Positions 46,143 through 58,117 of a stretch of DNA of 64,000 nucleotides are shown here, piece by piece (position 1 is the first letter of the stretch; every line of letters begins with the position of its first letter). The DNA is from Rhodanobacter sp. B05 (lineage in GTDB: Bacteria; Pseudomonadota; Gammaproteobacteria; Xanthomonadales; Rhodanobacteraceae), in contig NZ_MUNU01000015.1 in assembly GCF_002001085.1 (NCBI RefSeq), positions 1 through 64,000 of the forward strand. Reading direction: 5' to 3'. The notes under the pieces were generated by a model. It did no database searches and was not told the origin of the DNA. It saw only the letters and a list, made by a program, of their open reading frames with translations. The position numbers were made by a program, and so were the translations under genes.

Positions 46143-47639
46143 TCAGGCGGCTTCGGCCTTGGCCTTGCGCGGGCCTTCCAGGAGCGCCTTGCGCACGTGC
46201 GACACGATCAGGTCCACTTCGGCGCTGGTGACCTTGAAGTGGGGGGTGAAGCGCAGCGAGTTGGTGCCGCCGTGGATCACGCCAATGCCATGCTCGCGCA
46301 TGAATTCCTCGGTGGAATCGGCGCCATAGCACTTGTACTCCGGCGCCAGTTCGCAGGAGAACAGCAGGCCGGTGCCTTGCACCTTGGTGATCAGGCCGCC
46401 CATTTCGTACTTCAGCGCGTTGAGCTTGTCGACGAATTCCCTGCCGCGCTCGCGGATGTTGTTGCGCACCTCGTCGCTCAATTCGCCCAGCGTGGCCAGC
46501 GCCACGTCCAGCGCGCGCGGGTTGGCGGTCATGGTGTTGCCGTAGATGCCCTTGCGGTAGAGCTTGGCCGTGGCCTCGGTGACGGCCAGCACGGACAGCG
46601 GGTATTGGCCGGCGTTGAGCGCCTTGGAGAAAGTCTCCATGTCCGGCGCCGGCAGCTTCTCGAAGCCGGGGTAGTCGGTGATCGACAGCACGCCATGCGC
46701 GCGCAGGCCGGCCTGGATCGAGTCGACCAGCAGCATGCTGCCGTGCGATTCGGTCAGCGCCCGCGCGGCCTTGTAGAACTCGGGGGTGACCGCGCGACCG
46801 GGGTCGCCTTCGCCCATCACCGGCTCCAGGAACATCGCTTCGATGAACCAGCCGTGCCTGTCCGCATCGGCAAACGCGGCTTCCAGCTGGGCCACGTCAT
46901 ATGGAGCGACGGTAATCACGCTGTCTTCGTGGCGATAGCTCGCCAGATGCTGCTGGTAGACCTTGCGCGAGGAGTCGGAATACAGCGCCGGCTTGTCGGT
47001 GCGGCCGTGGAAGGCGCCCTTGACCACCAGGCGCTTGATCGTGCGGCCGGCGTAGCGGCCGCCGGCATCGGTCATGATCTTGGCATTGACGTCGGCGATG
47101 CGGCAGGCCAGCGAGACCGACTCGGAACCCGAGTTGAGGCACATGTAATGGTGGTACGGGCTGCCGCCGCGATGGCGACCAAGTTCGCGGTTCATCGCCG
47201 CGGTGAAGTGCAGTTGAGCCACGCTGGGCGACATCACGTTGGCCATCACCTGCGGGCGCGCCAGCGCGGCCAGGATGGCCTGGTCGTTGTGGCCGAAGCC
47301 GAGCATGCCGTAGCCACCGTTGTCGTGCAGCACGGCGCCCTTCAGGGTGACGATCCACGGACCGCGCGCCGCAGCCGGCAGGTAAGGATTGATGGCATCG
47401 TCCGGGTAGAAGTTGACGAAGCCGGACTGCGCCTGGACCAACTGTTCGGCTTCGTCCAGTTTCAGGAAGTCGGACATCTCGGCGCGCAGCTCATGGTGGC
47501 GCGCCACGGCTTCGGCAATCGCCTGGCCCAGCAGCGGATCGTTCGCCGCCATGCGCTCGATGCTGGCGTCGTCAAGCCCGGTGGTGCGCGGCTTGCCGCC
47601 GAATTCGCGCAGTTCGCGCAGTTGATTGATGATGCCCAT
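46143..47639 (-). CDS. class III aminotransferase of unknown substrate
   Basis: This 498-residue PLP enzyme has class III features: phosphate-binding NSGSES (169-174), D306 in LLVDSIQAGL (binds the PLP ring nitrogen), and K339 in MEtFSKALNAG as the Schiff-base Lys. The Asp sits in VDSIQAG rather than the usual DEVQTG, and the N-terminal extension of about 90 residues (with FGGKPRTTGLDDASIERMAA) is longer than in ornithine or GABA aminotransferases. I cannot name the substrate; lysine- or diamine-type donors are possible. The gene stands alone with a strong terminator and is divergent from the ABC transporter. Confidence 0.85.
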   Translation of the reverse strand: MGIINQLRELREFGGKPRTTGLDDASIERMAANDPLLGQAIAEAVARHHELRAEMSDFLKLDEAEQLVQAQSGFVNFYPDDAINPYLPAAARGPWIVTLKGAVLHDNGGYGMLGFGHNDQAILAALARPQVMANVMSPSVAQLHFTAAMNRELGRHRGGSPYHHYMCLNSGSESVSLACRIADVNAKIMTDAGGRYAGRTIKRLVVKGAFHGRTDKPALYSDSSRKVYQQHLASYRHEDSVITVAPYDVAQLEAAFADADRHGWFIEAMFLEPVMGEGDPGRAVTPEFYKAARALTESHGSMLLVDSIQAGLRAHGVLSITDYPGFEKLPAPDMETFSKALNAGQYPLSVLAVTEATAKLYRKGIYGNTMTANPRALDVALATLGELSDEVRNNIRERGREFVDKLNALKYEMGGLITKVQGTGLLFSCELAPEYKCYGADSTEEFMREHGIGVIHGGTNSLRFTPHFKVTSAEVDLIVSHVRKALLEGPRKAKAEAA

Positions 47640-47928
47640 GGTGAATCCTCCTCAAGCTCGGCCGGGCGGCGTGGGGTCGGCGCGGCGGCTGGTGAACGCG
47701 TGGCGGAAAACGCGCTCTGACGGGCGTTTCCTCAATGTTTTCAGCTCTTTCAGGCTGCGGCTCGCGAGCATTCGCGGCCGTCTTATCCTTCACAGGATAC
47801 CTTGCCGCGACGGCCGCCGTAACCCCGGGGGGCCCTGCGGATGACGCCTGTCACCCCGGATGGTTGACGCCGGGGACTGCCGGCAAGCCCCTGTTTTGCC
47901 GAGGATGAACGGCACAGGAGGAGCTCCC

Positions 47929-48858
<930 letters not shown>

Positions 48859-48859
48859 C

Positions 48860-49642
48860 ATGGAAACCGTGGTTTCGATCCCGCTGTCCCGAACGGGTGC
48901 CCCGATGTCGCGTCGGCGCGTGCTGGGCGCGTACCTGGCCGAAATGCGCAGCGAATGCCTGCGCTACCTGCGTGCGCCGGGATTCATCTTGCCGATGACC
49001 CTGTTCTCGACGGTGTTCTACCTGATGTTCGGCGTGCTGCTCAACCATGGCGAGGCGTCGCGCTATCTGCTGGCCAGCTACGGCGCGTTTGGCATCATGG
49101 GGCCGGGCCTGTTCGGTTTCGGTGTCTCGCTGGCGATCGAGCGCGATGGCGGCCTGCTGACGCTCAAGCGCGCTCTGCCAATGCCGCCGGGCGCCTACCT
49201 GCTGGGCAAGATGGTGATGGCCATGATCGCGGCCACCATCGTGATGGTGCTGCTGTTGCTGATCGGCGTCTCGCTGGCGCAGGTGGTGCTGTCGTGGGGC
49301 CAGGTGCTGGCCCTGTTGTTGACGGGCATGTTCGGGGTGCTGCCGTTCTGCGCGCTGGGCATGTTCGTCGGCACGTTGCTCAAGGGGCAGGGCGCGCCGG
49401 GGCTGCTCAACCTGGTCTATCTGCCGATGGCATTCCTGTCCGGCCTGTGGTTGCCGCTGTCGATGCTGCCGCGCGTGCTGCAGCAGGTCGCGCCGATCTG
49501 GCCGAGCTACCACCTGAACCAGCTGACCCAGGCGGCGGTGGGCTTGAACGACGGGCCCTTGCTGGGCCATGTGCTGGTATTGATCGGCTTTGCTGCGGTA
49601 TTTCTTCTGATGGCGGCACGGCGTCTGCGCCGGCACGGTTGA
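48860..49642 (+). CDS. ABC-2 type transporter permease
   Basis: This 260-residue membrane protein has six hydrophobic segments (LMFGVLLNHGE to the C-terminus LLMAARRLRR), typical of ABC-2 exporters; the short conserved loop IERDGGLLTLKRALPMPPGA near 90 is usual. It begins one base after the ATPase stop, so the two are translationally coupled. Close relatives export drugs, polysaccharides or lipids; none can be chosen here. It precedes the sensor kinase by 42 bases. Confidence 0.88.
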   Translation: METVVSIPLSRTGAPMSRRRVLGAYLAEMRSECLRYLRAPGFILPMTLFSTVFYLMFGVLLNHGEASRYLLASYGAFGIMGPGLFGFGVSLAIERDGGLLTLKRALPMPPGAYLLGKMVMAMIAATIVMVLLLLIGVSLAQVVLSWGQVLALLLTGMFGVLPFCALGMFVGTLLKGQGAPGLLNLVYLPMAFLSGLWLPLSMLPRVLQQVAPIWPSYHLNQLTQAAVGLNDGPLLGHVLVLIGFAAVFLLMAARRLRRHG

Positions 49643-49684
49643 AGTAGGATGCCGGTTACGCGCAATGCCGAGGAACCCGGCGCC

Positions 49685-50893
49685 ATGCAACAGCAGCTTG
49701 TCGACTTTCTGACCCCGGCGTCCGACTCGCTGGCCGCTCGCAGCATCCGCCGCGGCAAGTCGCCATGGGTCGATGCCGTGCATCTGCTCTGGTCGGCATG
49801 GATCTTTGTCGTGCCGGTGTGGAACGCCGATGGCTGGAGCATGCGCTGGATCGCCATCACCGCGGCGACCTACCCGGTGTTCGTGCTGCTCTACTACAAG
49901 TGCGTCACGGCGCCGCGATCCAGCGCTCGTGCCTACGCCATGGCCCTGGTGCTGCTGAGCATGCTGCTGCTGCCCTGGTATCCCGGCGGGCTGACCTATT
50001 TCATCTATGGCTGCGTGATGCTCTGCGGTTGCCTGATGGGTTTTCGCACCTACCTGGGCTGGCTGGTGGCGCTCAACCTGGCGCTGCTGCTGGAAACCTC
50101 GTTGCTGGGCTATCCGTGGCAGGCGGTGTTCTCGATCCCGCTGACCTCGTTCATCATCGGCATCATCATTTATGCCGAGCGCAGCAGCGAGGAGAAGGAC
50201 GCCCAGTTGCGCCTCTCGCATGAAGAAATCCGGCGCCTTGCGGCCACCGCCGAGCGTGAACGGATCGGCCGCGACCTGCACGATCTGCTCGGGCATACGC
50301 TGTCGCTGATCACGCTGAAGCTGGAGCTGTCACGCAAGCTGTTCGATCGCGATGTCGATGCGGCCAAACGCGAAGTGGAGGAGGCCGAGAAGGTTGCGCG
50401 TCACGCACTGGCCGAAGTGCGCAGTGCGGTCAGCGGCATCCGCGCCACCGATCTGGCGGCCGAACTGGCCTCGGCGCGCCTGTTGCTGGAATCCTCCCAC
50501 GTGCACCTGGAGTATGGTTCGCCGCCGTTCGACATGCCCGGCGAGATCGAGCGTGGCCTGTCGCTGGTGTTGCGCGAGGCGGCCACCAACATCGCCCGCC
50601 ACGCCGGGGCCAGCCGCGTGCAGATCGATCTGGCGCGGGAACATGCCACCGTCTGCATGCAGATCAGCGACAACGGTCGTGGTGGCATCACCGGCGATGG
50701 CAATGGACTGAGCGGCATGCGCGAACGCGTGCGTGCCATGGGTGGCAGCCTGAGCGTCGAGTCGCCGCGCGGAAGCGGCACGCGTCTGCGAGTGGTGGTA
50801 CCGGTGCCGATACTGCGCCTGGTGGAAGCTTCACGGAATCCGTCGCCGGCCACCTCGCCGGCACAGGCCACGCCCGGCTATCCTGCGGCTTGA
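49685..50893 (+). CDS. sensor histidine kinase, DesK/NarX type
   Basis: This 402-residue kinase has about five N-terminal membrane helices (33-165), a HisKA_3 dimerisation segment with RERIGRDLHDLLGHTLSL (H199), and a C-terminal HATPase with LREAATNIARHAG (N box) and DNGRGG, NGLSGMRERV (G boxes). The five-helix sensor with almost no periplasmic part resembles DesK, which senses membrane order. The ATG at 49685 is preferred over one at 49649. The regulator follows after a terminator. The ABC transporter just upstream may be its target, as in DesK-linked and LiaRS-linked transporters. Confidence 0.9.
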   Translation: MQQQLVDFLTPASDSLAARSIRRGKSPWVDAVHLLWSAWIFVVPVWNADGWSMRWIAITAATYPVFVLLYYKCVTAPRSSARAYAMALVLLSMLLLPWYPGGLTYFIYGCVMLCGCLMGFRTYLGWLVALNLALLLETSLLGYPWQAVFSIPLTSFIIGIIIYAERSSEEKDAQLRLSHEEIRRLAATAERERIGRDLHDLLGHTLSLITLKLELSRKLFDRDVDAAKREVEEAEKVARHALAEVRSAVSGIRATDLAAELASARLLLESSHVHLEYGSPPFDMPGEIERGLSLVLREAATNIARHAGASRVQIDLAREHATVCMQISDNGRGGITGDGNGLSGMRERVRAMGGSLSVESPRGSGTRLRVVVPVPILRLVEASRNPSPATSPAQATPGYPAA

Positions 50894-50903
50894 CCAGCGT
50901 GGC

Positions 50904-50930
50904 ACGGCGCCTTCGGCGCCGTTGGTTTTT
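50904..50930 (+). terminator. intrinsic terminator between sensor kinase and regulator
   Basis: ACGGCGCC-TTC-GGCGCCGT (8-bp perfect stem, 50904-50922) followed by TGGTTTTT, ending 18 bases before the regulator ATG at 50949. Such a strong terminator inside a kinase-regulator pair is unusual and suggests a partial stop or a separate regulator promoter. Confidence 0.75.
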
Positions 50931-50948
50931 CAACAAACGGGTAATTGC

Positions 50949-51551
50949 ATGATCCGCGTATTGCTGGCCGAAGATCAGGCGATGGTGCGAGGGGCGCTCT
51001 CGGCCCTGCTCAAGCTTGAGTCCGATATCGAAGTGCTCGGCTCGGCCGCCGACGGCGAAGCCGCATGGCGCGAACTGCAGCGGTTGAAACCCGATGTGCT
51101 GGTCACCGACATCGAGATGCCGGGCCTGACCGGGCTCGAACTGGCCCAGCGCATCCAGCGTCAGGAGTTGCCGATCAAGGTGATTATCGTCACCACCTTT
51201 GCGCGCCCCGGTTTCCTTCGTCGCGCGCTGGATGCCGGCGTGTCCGGTTACCTGCTCAAGGACGCACCCGCCGAGAATCTTGCCGAGGCTCTGCGCACTG
51301 TGCATCGCGGCGGCCGCGCGATCGACCCGCAACTGGCGCTGGAGGCATGGTCCGAAGCCGACCCGTTGAACGACCGCGAGCGCCAGGTGTTGCGACTGGC
51401 CGGCGAAGGGCAATCCGCCGGCGATATCGCCACGCAATTGAATCTGTCGCACGGCACCGTGCGCAATTACCTGTCCGAGGCGATCGGCAAGCTCGGCGTG
51501 GCCAATCGCATTGAGGCGTATCGGCTGGCGCGGCAGAAAGGCTGGCTGTAA
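50949..51551 (+). CDS. response regulator, NarL/FixJ type
   Basis: This 200-residue regulator has a receiver domain with D9, the phospho-acceptor D54 in VLVTDIEMPGLTG, T82-region IVTTFARPG and K in VSGYLLKDA, followed by a LuxR-type helix-turn-helix (LNDRERQVLRLAGEGQSAGD, LSHGTVRNYLSEAIGKLG). It is the probable partner of the kinase upstream. The start codon is only 18 bases after a terminator and the ribosome-binding site is weak, so it may have its own promoter. The target genes could include the ABC transporter. Confidence 0.92.
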   Translation: MIRVLLAEDQAMVRGALSALLKLESDIEVLGSAADGEAAWRELQRLKPDVLVTDIEMPGLTGLELAQRIQRQELPIKVIIVTTFARPGFLRRALDAGVSGYLLKDAPAENLAEALRTVHRGGRAIDPQLALEAWSEADPLNDRERQVLRLAGEGQSAGDIATQLNLSHGTVRNYLSEAIGKLGVANRIEAYRLARQKGWL

Positions 51552-51617
51552 TTCGCCGCGCAATGCCTGGCGGGCTGCGGGATAATGGCCTGTTTACGCA
51601 CGCCGGACGAATACCCC

Positions 51618-53826
<2,209 letters not shown>

Positions 53827-53962
53827 CGCCTTGCGGCAAGGGGCTGCCGCATCCGGCACGACCAGGCCTCGCCGGGCTTGCAATGGGCCCGGCCTGCCCT
53901 CAATAGGACACGGACACATGGCTCGGGGTGCCGTGAGTTGCCGTGCACGCGGTGAGGGTGCA

Positions 53963-53971
53963 TGGCATAAT
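53963..53971 (+). promoter_or_regulatory. possible extended -10 promoter for yajC-secDF
   Basis: TGGCATAAT (TGN plus CATAAT) lies 66 bases before the yajC ATG in the 210-base gap after tgt. No good -35 was found, as expected for an extended -10 type. It would let yajC-secDF be expressed apart from queA-tgt. Confidence 0.4.
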
Positions 53972-54036
53972 CGAGAATCTTTTATCAGGCGTTCAGCCGA
54001 AATCCTTGCTGGCGCCATCACTTGCGAGACAAACCC

Positions 54037-54372
54037 ATGAGTTTTCCGATCTCTCCCGTGCTTGCCCAAGCGGCGCCGACTGCCGGTGCCCAGGGTGGCG
54101 GCATGTCCATGATCATCATGATGGTGGTGCTGTTCGGCCTGATGTATTTCATGATGATCCGGCCACAGATGAAGCGCCAGAAGGAGCACCGCGCATTGAT
54201 TTCCGCCCTGGCCAAGGGTGACGAGGTGGTCACCAACGGCGGCCTGGCCGGTCGCGTGGAAGAAGTGGGCGAGACCTTCATCACGGTGGAAATCGCGGCC
54301 AACGTGAAGGTGAAGCTGCAGAAGGGTGCCGTGCAGCAGGTGCTGCCCAAGGGTTCGCTGAAGTCCGTTTGA
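54037..54372 (+). CDS. yajC: preprotein translocase subunit YajC
   Basis: This 111-residue protein of the Sec holo-translocon has one membrane helix near 25-45 (MSMIIMMVVLFGLMYFMMIR) and a cytoplasmic domain with PQMKRQKEHRALISALAKGD and VVTNGGLAGRVEEV, typical of YajC. The ATG at 54037 is preferred over one five codons upstream. It precedes secD by 112 bases and associates with SecDF in E. coli. Confidence 0.95.
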   Translation: MSFPISPVLAQAAPTAGAQGGGMSMIIMMVVLFGLMYFMMIRPQMKRQKEHRALISALAKGDEVVTNGGLAGRVEEVGETFITVEIAANVKVKLQKGAVQQVLPKGSLKSV

Positions 54373-54484
54373 TCGCGAAAGGGGGCGTGCCGGGTGGCTG
54401 GCGGCGACGACTCCTGCGCGTCCATACTTTTCGATTGTTGCTACCGCCGCGGCCAGGCTGCCGCGGCTTTGACGGGTTCATGGC

Positions 54485-56368
54485 ATGAGTGATTTTCCCC
54501 GCTGGAAGTACGCGCTGGTCGCGCTGGTGATGCTGTTCGGCGTGCTCTATGCGCTGCCGAATGCCTTCATTCCCGTGCCGGCGGTGCAGGTCTCCGCCAA
54601 CCGTGGCGCTCCGCCAGTCGACCAGACCTTGCGCCAGAAGGTCGAGACGGCGTTGCAGCAGCAACACATCGCGTTCGGCCAGGTGAACGTGCAGGGCGAG
54701 AACCTGCTGGCCACTTTCGCCAACACGGATGTGCAGAAGAGCGGCTCGGACGCAATCAAGGCCCTGCTGGGCGACCAGTACACGGTGGCCTTCAAGCTGC
54801 AGTCGACCGTACCCGCCTGGCTGGGTGCGATCGGTGCCCGTTCCATGCCGCTGGGCCTGGATCTGCAAGGTGGCGTGCACTTCCTCATGCAGGTCGACGA
54901 GAACGACGTGATCGACAAGCAGGAGGGCAGTTATGCGGACGACATCCGCAGCCTGCTGCGCGACAAGAAGATCCATTACGAGTCGGTGGTTCGCAATCCC
55001 GTTCGCGGGCAGGGTGTCACGGTGGTACTGCGCTCCGCGGACGATCGCTCCAAGGCATCCGACGACATCGCCAACGAGTACAACGACCTGCTCGTTTCCA
55101 ACGGGCCCAACACCGCTGATCGCTATGTGCTGAACGCGGTGATCAAGCCGGACAAGTTGCGTGACATTTCGCGTGGCGCGATCACCCAGAACCTGCAGAC
55201 GCTGCGCAACCGCATCAATGTACTCGGCGTCTCCGAGCCACTGATCCAGCAGCAGGGCGAGAGCCACATCGTGGTCGACCTCGCCGGCGTGCAGGATCCG
55301 GCCGAGGCGAAGAAACTGATCGGCACCGTGGCCACGCTGGAATACCGTCCCGGTGTTGGCCATCCCGGCGATCCCGACGCCCGGGCGGCGGAGAAGAGCG
55401 GCAATATTCCGCCGGATGCGAACCTCTACCACATGCGCGGCACCGGCGAGCCGGTGCTGGTGAGCAAGAAGGTCATCGTGACCGGCAAGGAGCTGGTCGA
55501 TGCTTCCTCCGGCATCGATCAGCAAAGCGGCACGCCCAAGGTCGACGTCACCCTGAACGCCGCCGGCGCGCGCAAGATGAGCGACTTCACCAATGCCAAC
55601 GTCGGCAAACCGATGGCGGTGGTGTACGTGGAGCGCGTCACCGAGACCAAGATGGTCGACGGCAAGGAAGTGCGCACGCCGAAGATCACCGAGTCGGTGA
55701 TCAACGATGCCAACATTGCCAGCCCGTTCGGCAAGCAGTTCCAGACCACCGGCCTGGGCAGCCCGAAGGAAGCTTCCGACCTCGCCCTGCTGCTCAAGGG
55801 CGGCGCGTTCGCGGCGCCGGTAGACATCATCGAGGAAGGCGTGATCGGTTCCAGCCTGGGTGCCGACAACATCGACAAGGGCTTCAAGTCGGTGATGCTC
55901 GGCCTGGCCCTGGTGCTGCTGGCCGCCGCGTTCTACTACAAGCTGTTCGGCCTGGTCGCTGACATCGCGCTGTTCTTCAACCTGGTGATCCTGGTGGCGG
56001 TGATGTCGCTGATCGGCGTCACCCTGACCATGCCTGGCATCGCCGGCATCGTGCTGACCCTGGGCATGGCGATCGACGCCAACGTGCTGATCTGCGAGCG
56101 CGTGCGTGAGGAACTGCGCAACGGCTCCACCCCGCACGCCTCGATCCGTGCCGGTTACGAGAAGGCCTGGTCGACGATTCTGGATGCGAACGTCACCCAC
56201 CTGATCGCCGCGCTGGCCCTGACCACGATGGGCACCGGTGCGATCAAGGGTTTCGGCGTGACCCTGATGATCGGCATCCTGACCTCGCTGTTCACCTCGG
56301 TGACGCTGACCCATGCGTTCACTGCGGCGATCCACGGCCACCGCAAGCTCAAGACGCTGTCGGTCTAA
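54485..56368 (+). CDS. secD: protein translocase subunit SecD
   Basis: This 627-residue membrane protein with SecF uses the proton-motive force to pull preproteins across the inner membrane. The first helix (about 5-25), a large periplasmic domain with LGLDLQGGVHFLMQVDENDV (120-140), and the second half with six-helix block AALALTTMGTGAIKGFGVTL are seen. The conserved Asp/Arg charge-relay region is in the DNIDKGFKSVML and SLGADNIDKGF segments near 460. SecF follows nine bases later. Confidence 0.97.
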   Translation: MSDFPRWKYALVALVMLFGVLYALPNAFIPVPAVQVSANRGAPPVDQTLRQKVETALQQQHIAFGQVNVQGENLLATFANTDVQKSGSDAIKALLGDQYTVAFKLQSTVPAWLGAIGARSMPLGLDLQGGVHFLMQVDENDVIDKQEGSYADDIRSLLRDKKIHYESVVRNPVRGQGVTVVLRSADDRSKASDDIANEYNDLLVSNGPNTADRYVLNAVIKPDKLRDISRGAITQNLQTLRNRINVLGVSEPLIQQQGESHIVVDLAGVQDPAEAKKLIGTVATLEYRPGVGHPGDPDARAAEKSGNIPPDANLYHMRGTGEPVLVSKKVIVTGKELVDASSGIDQQSGTPKVDVTLNAAGARKMSDFTNANVGKPMAVVYVERVTETKMVDGKEVRTPKITESVINDANIASPFGKQFQTTGLGSPKEASDLALLLKGGAFAAPVDIIEEGVIGSSLGADNIDKGFKSVMLGLALVLLAAAFYYKLFGLVADIALFFNLVILVAVMSLIGVTLTMPGIAGIVLTLGMAIDANVLICERVREELRNGSTPHASIRAGYEKAWSTILDANVTHLIAALALTTMGTGAIKGFGVTLMIGILTSLFTSVTLTHAFTAAIHGHRKLKTLSV

Positions 56369-56377
56369 GGAATTACC

Positions 56378-57340
56378 ATGGAAATCTTCAACCACGACAG
56401 CAACATCAACTTTCTCGGCATGCGCAAGTACAGCATTGCCATCGCCATTTTCCTGATGGTCGCGTCGATCGGCATGATCGCCTTCAAGGGCCTCAACTAC
56501 GGGCTCGATTTCACCGGCGGCGTCTCCATGCTGGTCAACTACGACAAGCCGGTGGAGATCGGCGACGTGCGTGGTGCGCTGGCCAAGGGTGGTTTTGCCG
56601 ACGCGGTGGTGCAGAGCCTGGGCGGTACCCGTGAGGTATCGATCCGCTTCCAGGCCAAGGACGATCCGGCGGCGATGCAGGCCAACGGCACGGTCAACCT
56701 CGACCGCGTCTCCGCCGACGTGATGAAGGAATTGCAGGCGGCGCGGGCGGACGCGAAGCTGAAGAGTCGCGACTTCGTCAGTGCGGAAGTCGGCGCCGAG
56801 CTGAAGACCGACGGTACCTGGGCTGCGCTGTTCGTGATCCTGGGCATCATGGCCTACCTGTGGATCCGCTTCGAGCGCCGCTTCGCGATTGCCGCCGTGG
56901 CCACGGAAATCCACGACGTGCTGGTCACGCTGGGCATCATTGCGCTGGTGCAGCGCGAATTCGACATGACCGTGCTGGCCTCGGTGCTCGCCGTGATCGG
57001 CTATTCGATCAACGACAAGGTCGTGGTGTTCGACCGCATCCGCGAGCTGTTCCGGCTGGCGCGCAAGGCCGAGCCGGAGGAAATCCTCAACCGCTCGATC
57101 AACAACACGCTGTCGCGAACCATCATCACCTCGCTGTTCACCGGCATCACCATGGCGGCGATGTGGTTCATCGGCGGCCCGGCGGTGCACGGCTTCGCCA
57201 TCACCATGCTGATCGGCATCCTCGTCGGCACGTTGTCCTCGATCTTCGTGGCCAGCCCGATCCTGCTGTGGCTGGGCGTGTCGAAGAAGGACCTGATGCC
57301 GGTGACCCGCGACAATCCGGAACTGGCACGGCGTCCCTGA
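56378..57340 (+). CDS. secF: protein translocase subunit SecF
   Basis: This 320-residue partner of SecD has six membrane helices. The start MEIFNHDSNINFLGMRKYSI, the G-rich loop LDFTGGVSMLVNYDKPVEIG (45-65) and the second half VIGYSINDKVVVFDRIRELF are typical; the conserved Asp in NDKVVVFDR is needed for proton conduction in the family. Length agrees with E. coli SecF (323). The unit ends at the terminator 57363-57395. Confidence 0.97.
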   Translation: MEIFNHDSNINFLGMRKYSIAIAIFLMVASIGMIAFKGLNYGLDFTGGVSMLVNYDKPVEIGDVRGALAKGGFADAVVQSLGGTREVSIRFQAKDDPAAMQANGTVNLDRVSADVMKELQAARADAKLKSRDFVSAEVGAELKTDGTWAALFVILGIMAYLWIRFERRFAIAAVATEIHDVLVTLGIIALVQREFDMTVLASVLAVIGYSINDKVVVFDRIRELFRLARKAEPEEILNRSINNTLSRTIITSLFTGITMAAMWFIGGPAVHGFAITMLIGILVGTLSSIFVASPILLWLGVSKKDLMPVTRDNPELARRP

Positions 57341-57362
57341 GCCACCCGATCCGTTGCTGATG

Positions 57363-57395
57363 AGCGGCCCGGCCTTTGCCGGGCCGTTCGTTTTT
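57363..57395 (+). terminator. intrinsic terminator after secF
   Basis: CGGCCCGGC-CTTT-GCCGGGCCG (9-bp perfect stem, 57365-57386) followed by TTCGTTTTT. It lies 23 bases after the secF stop and its T run ends at the stop side of the convergent nucleotidyltransferase gene. Confidence 0.9.
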
Positions 57396-58117
57396 CACGC
57401 AGGGCGAATGTCTCGTTCGCGCAACGTCTCATCCAGTTGGGCCAGCCGTTGCGGGGTGCCCACGTCGGTCCACGCGCCGGCATGGCGGCTGCCGTGGATC
57501 GCGCCTCTCGCCATCGCCGCACGCAGCAGCGAAACCAGTTTGAATCGCGCTGGCGTGATCTGCGCAGCGGTTTCGTCGCCGACCACCTCACGCCAGCCCA
57601 GCAGCAGGTCGCGGCGGAACACGCCGATGCCGCTGAACGTGAGTTTCGGTGCGCCCGAATCGTGCAGGAGGCCGTGCGCATCCAGCGCGAAATCGCCCTC
57701 GGGATGATGGGCAGGATTGTCGACCATCAGCAGATGCGCCAATCCGGCAGGCTCGCTCGGCAAGCTGGCAAGGTCGGCGTCGCACCAGATATCGCCACTG
57801 ATCGCGAGGAACGGTTCGGTCCCCAGCAACGGCAGCGCATTCAGCATGCCACCGCCGGTTTCCAGTGGCGTCGGGCCTTCGTACGCATAGCGGATGCGCA
57901 GGCCCCAGCGCGAACCGTCGCCCAGCGTGTCGGGAAACTGTGCGGCCAGGTGCGAGGTGTTGATCACCACGTAATGCACGCCCGCGGCGGCGAGTTTTTC
58001 CAGATGCCAGACGATCAGCGGCTTGCCGCCCGCCGGCAGCAGCGGCTTGGGCGTGTGGTCGGTCAACGGACGCATGCGCTCGCCCAGCCCGGCGGCGAAG
58101 ATCAGGGCGTGTCTCAT
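57395..58117 (-). CDS. murU: N-acetylmuramate 1-phosphate uridylyltransferase (MurU type)
   Basis: This 240-residue nucleotidyltransferase has the Rossmann-type N-terminus ALIFAAGLGERMRPLTDHTP (5-24) with the pyrophosphorylase signature, then PLLPAGGKPLIVWHLEKLAA and the metal-binding FLAISGDIWCDADLA with Asp. It matches MurU, which makes UDP-MurNAc from MurNAc-1-phosphate in peptidoglycan recycling. The stop of the upstream kinase overlaps its ATG by four bases (ATGA at 58114-58117), which supports the pairing with AmgK. Glucose-1-phosphate enzymes share the fold; length and linkage favour MurU. Confidence 0.85.
   Translation of the reverse strand: MRHALIFAAGLGERMRPLTDHTPKPLLPAGGKPLIVWHLEKLAAAGVHYVVINTSHLAAQFPDTLGDGSRWGLRIRYAYEGPTPLETGGGMLNALPLLGTEPFLAISGDIWCDADLASLPSEPAGLAHLLMVDNPAHHPEGDFALDAHGLLHDSGAPKLTFSGIGVFRRDLLLGWREVVGDETAAQITPARFKLVSLLRAAMARGAIHGSRHAGAWTDVGTPQRLAQLDETLRERDIRPA

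Noticed and set aside
54281..57190. Long minus-strand frame (about 970 codons) opposite yajC-secD-secF
   Set aside because: Shadow of three well-supported genes; composition is His/Gln/Ala-rich with no family resemblance.
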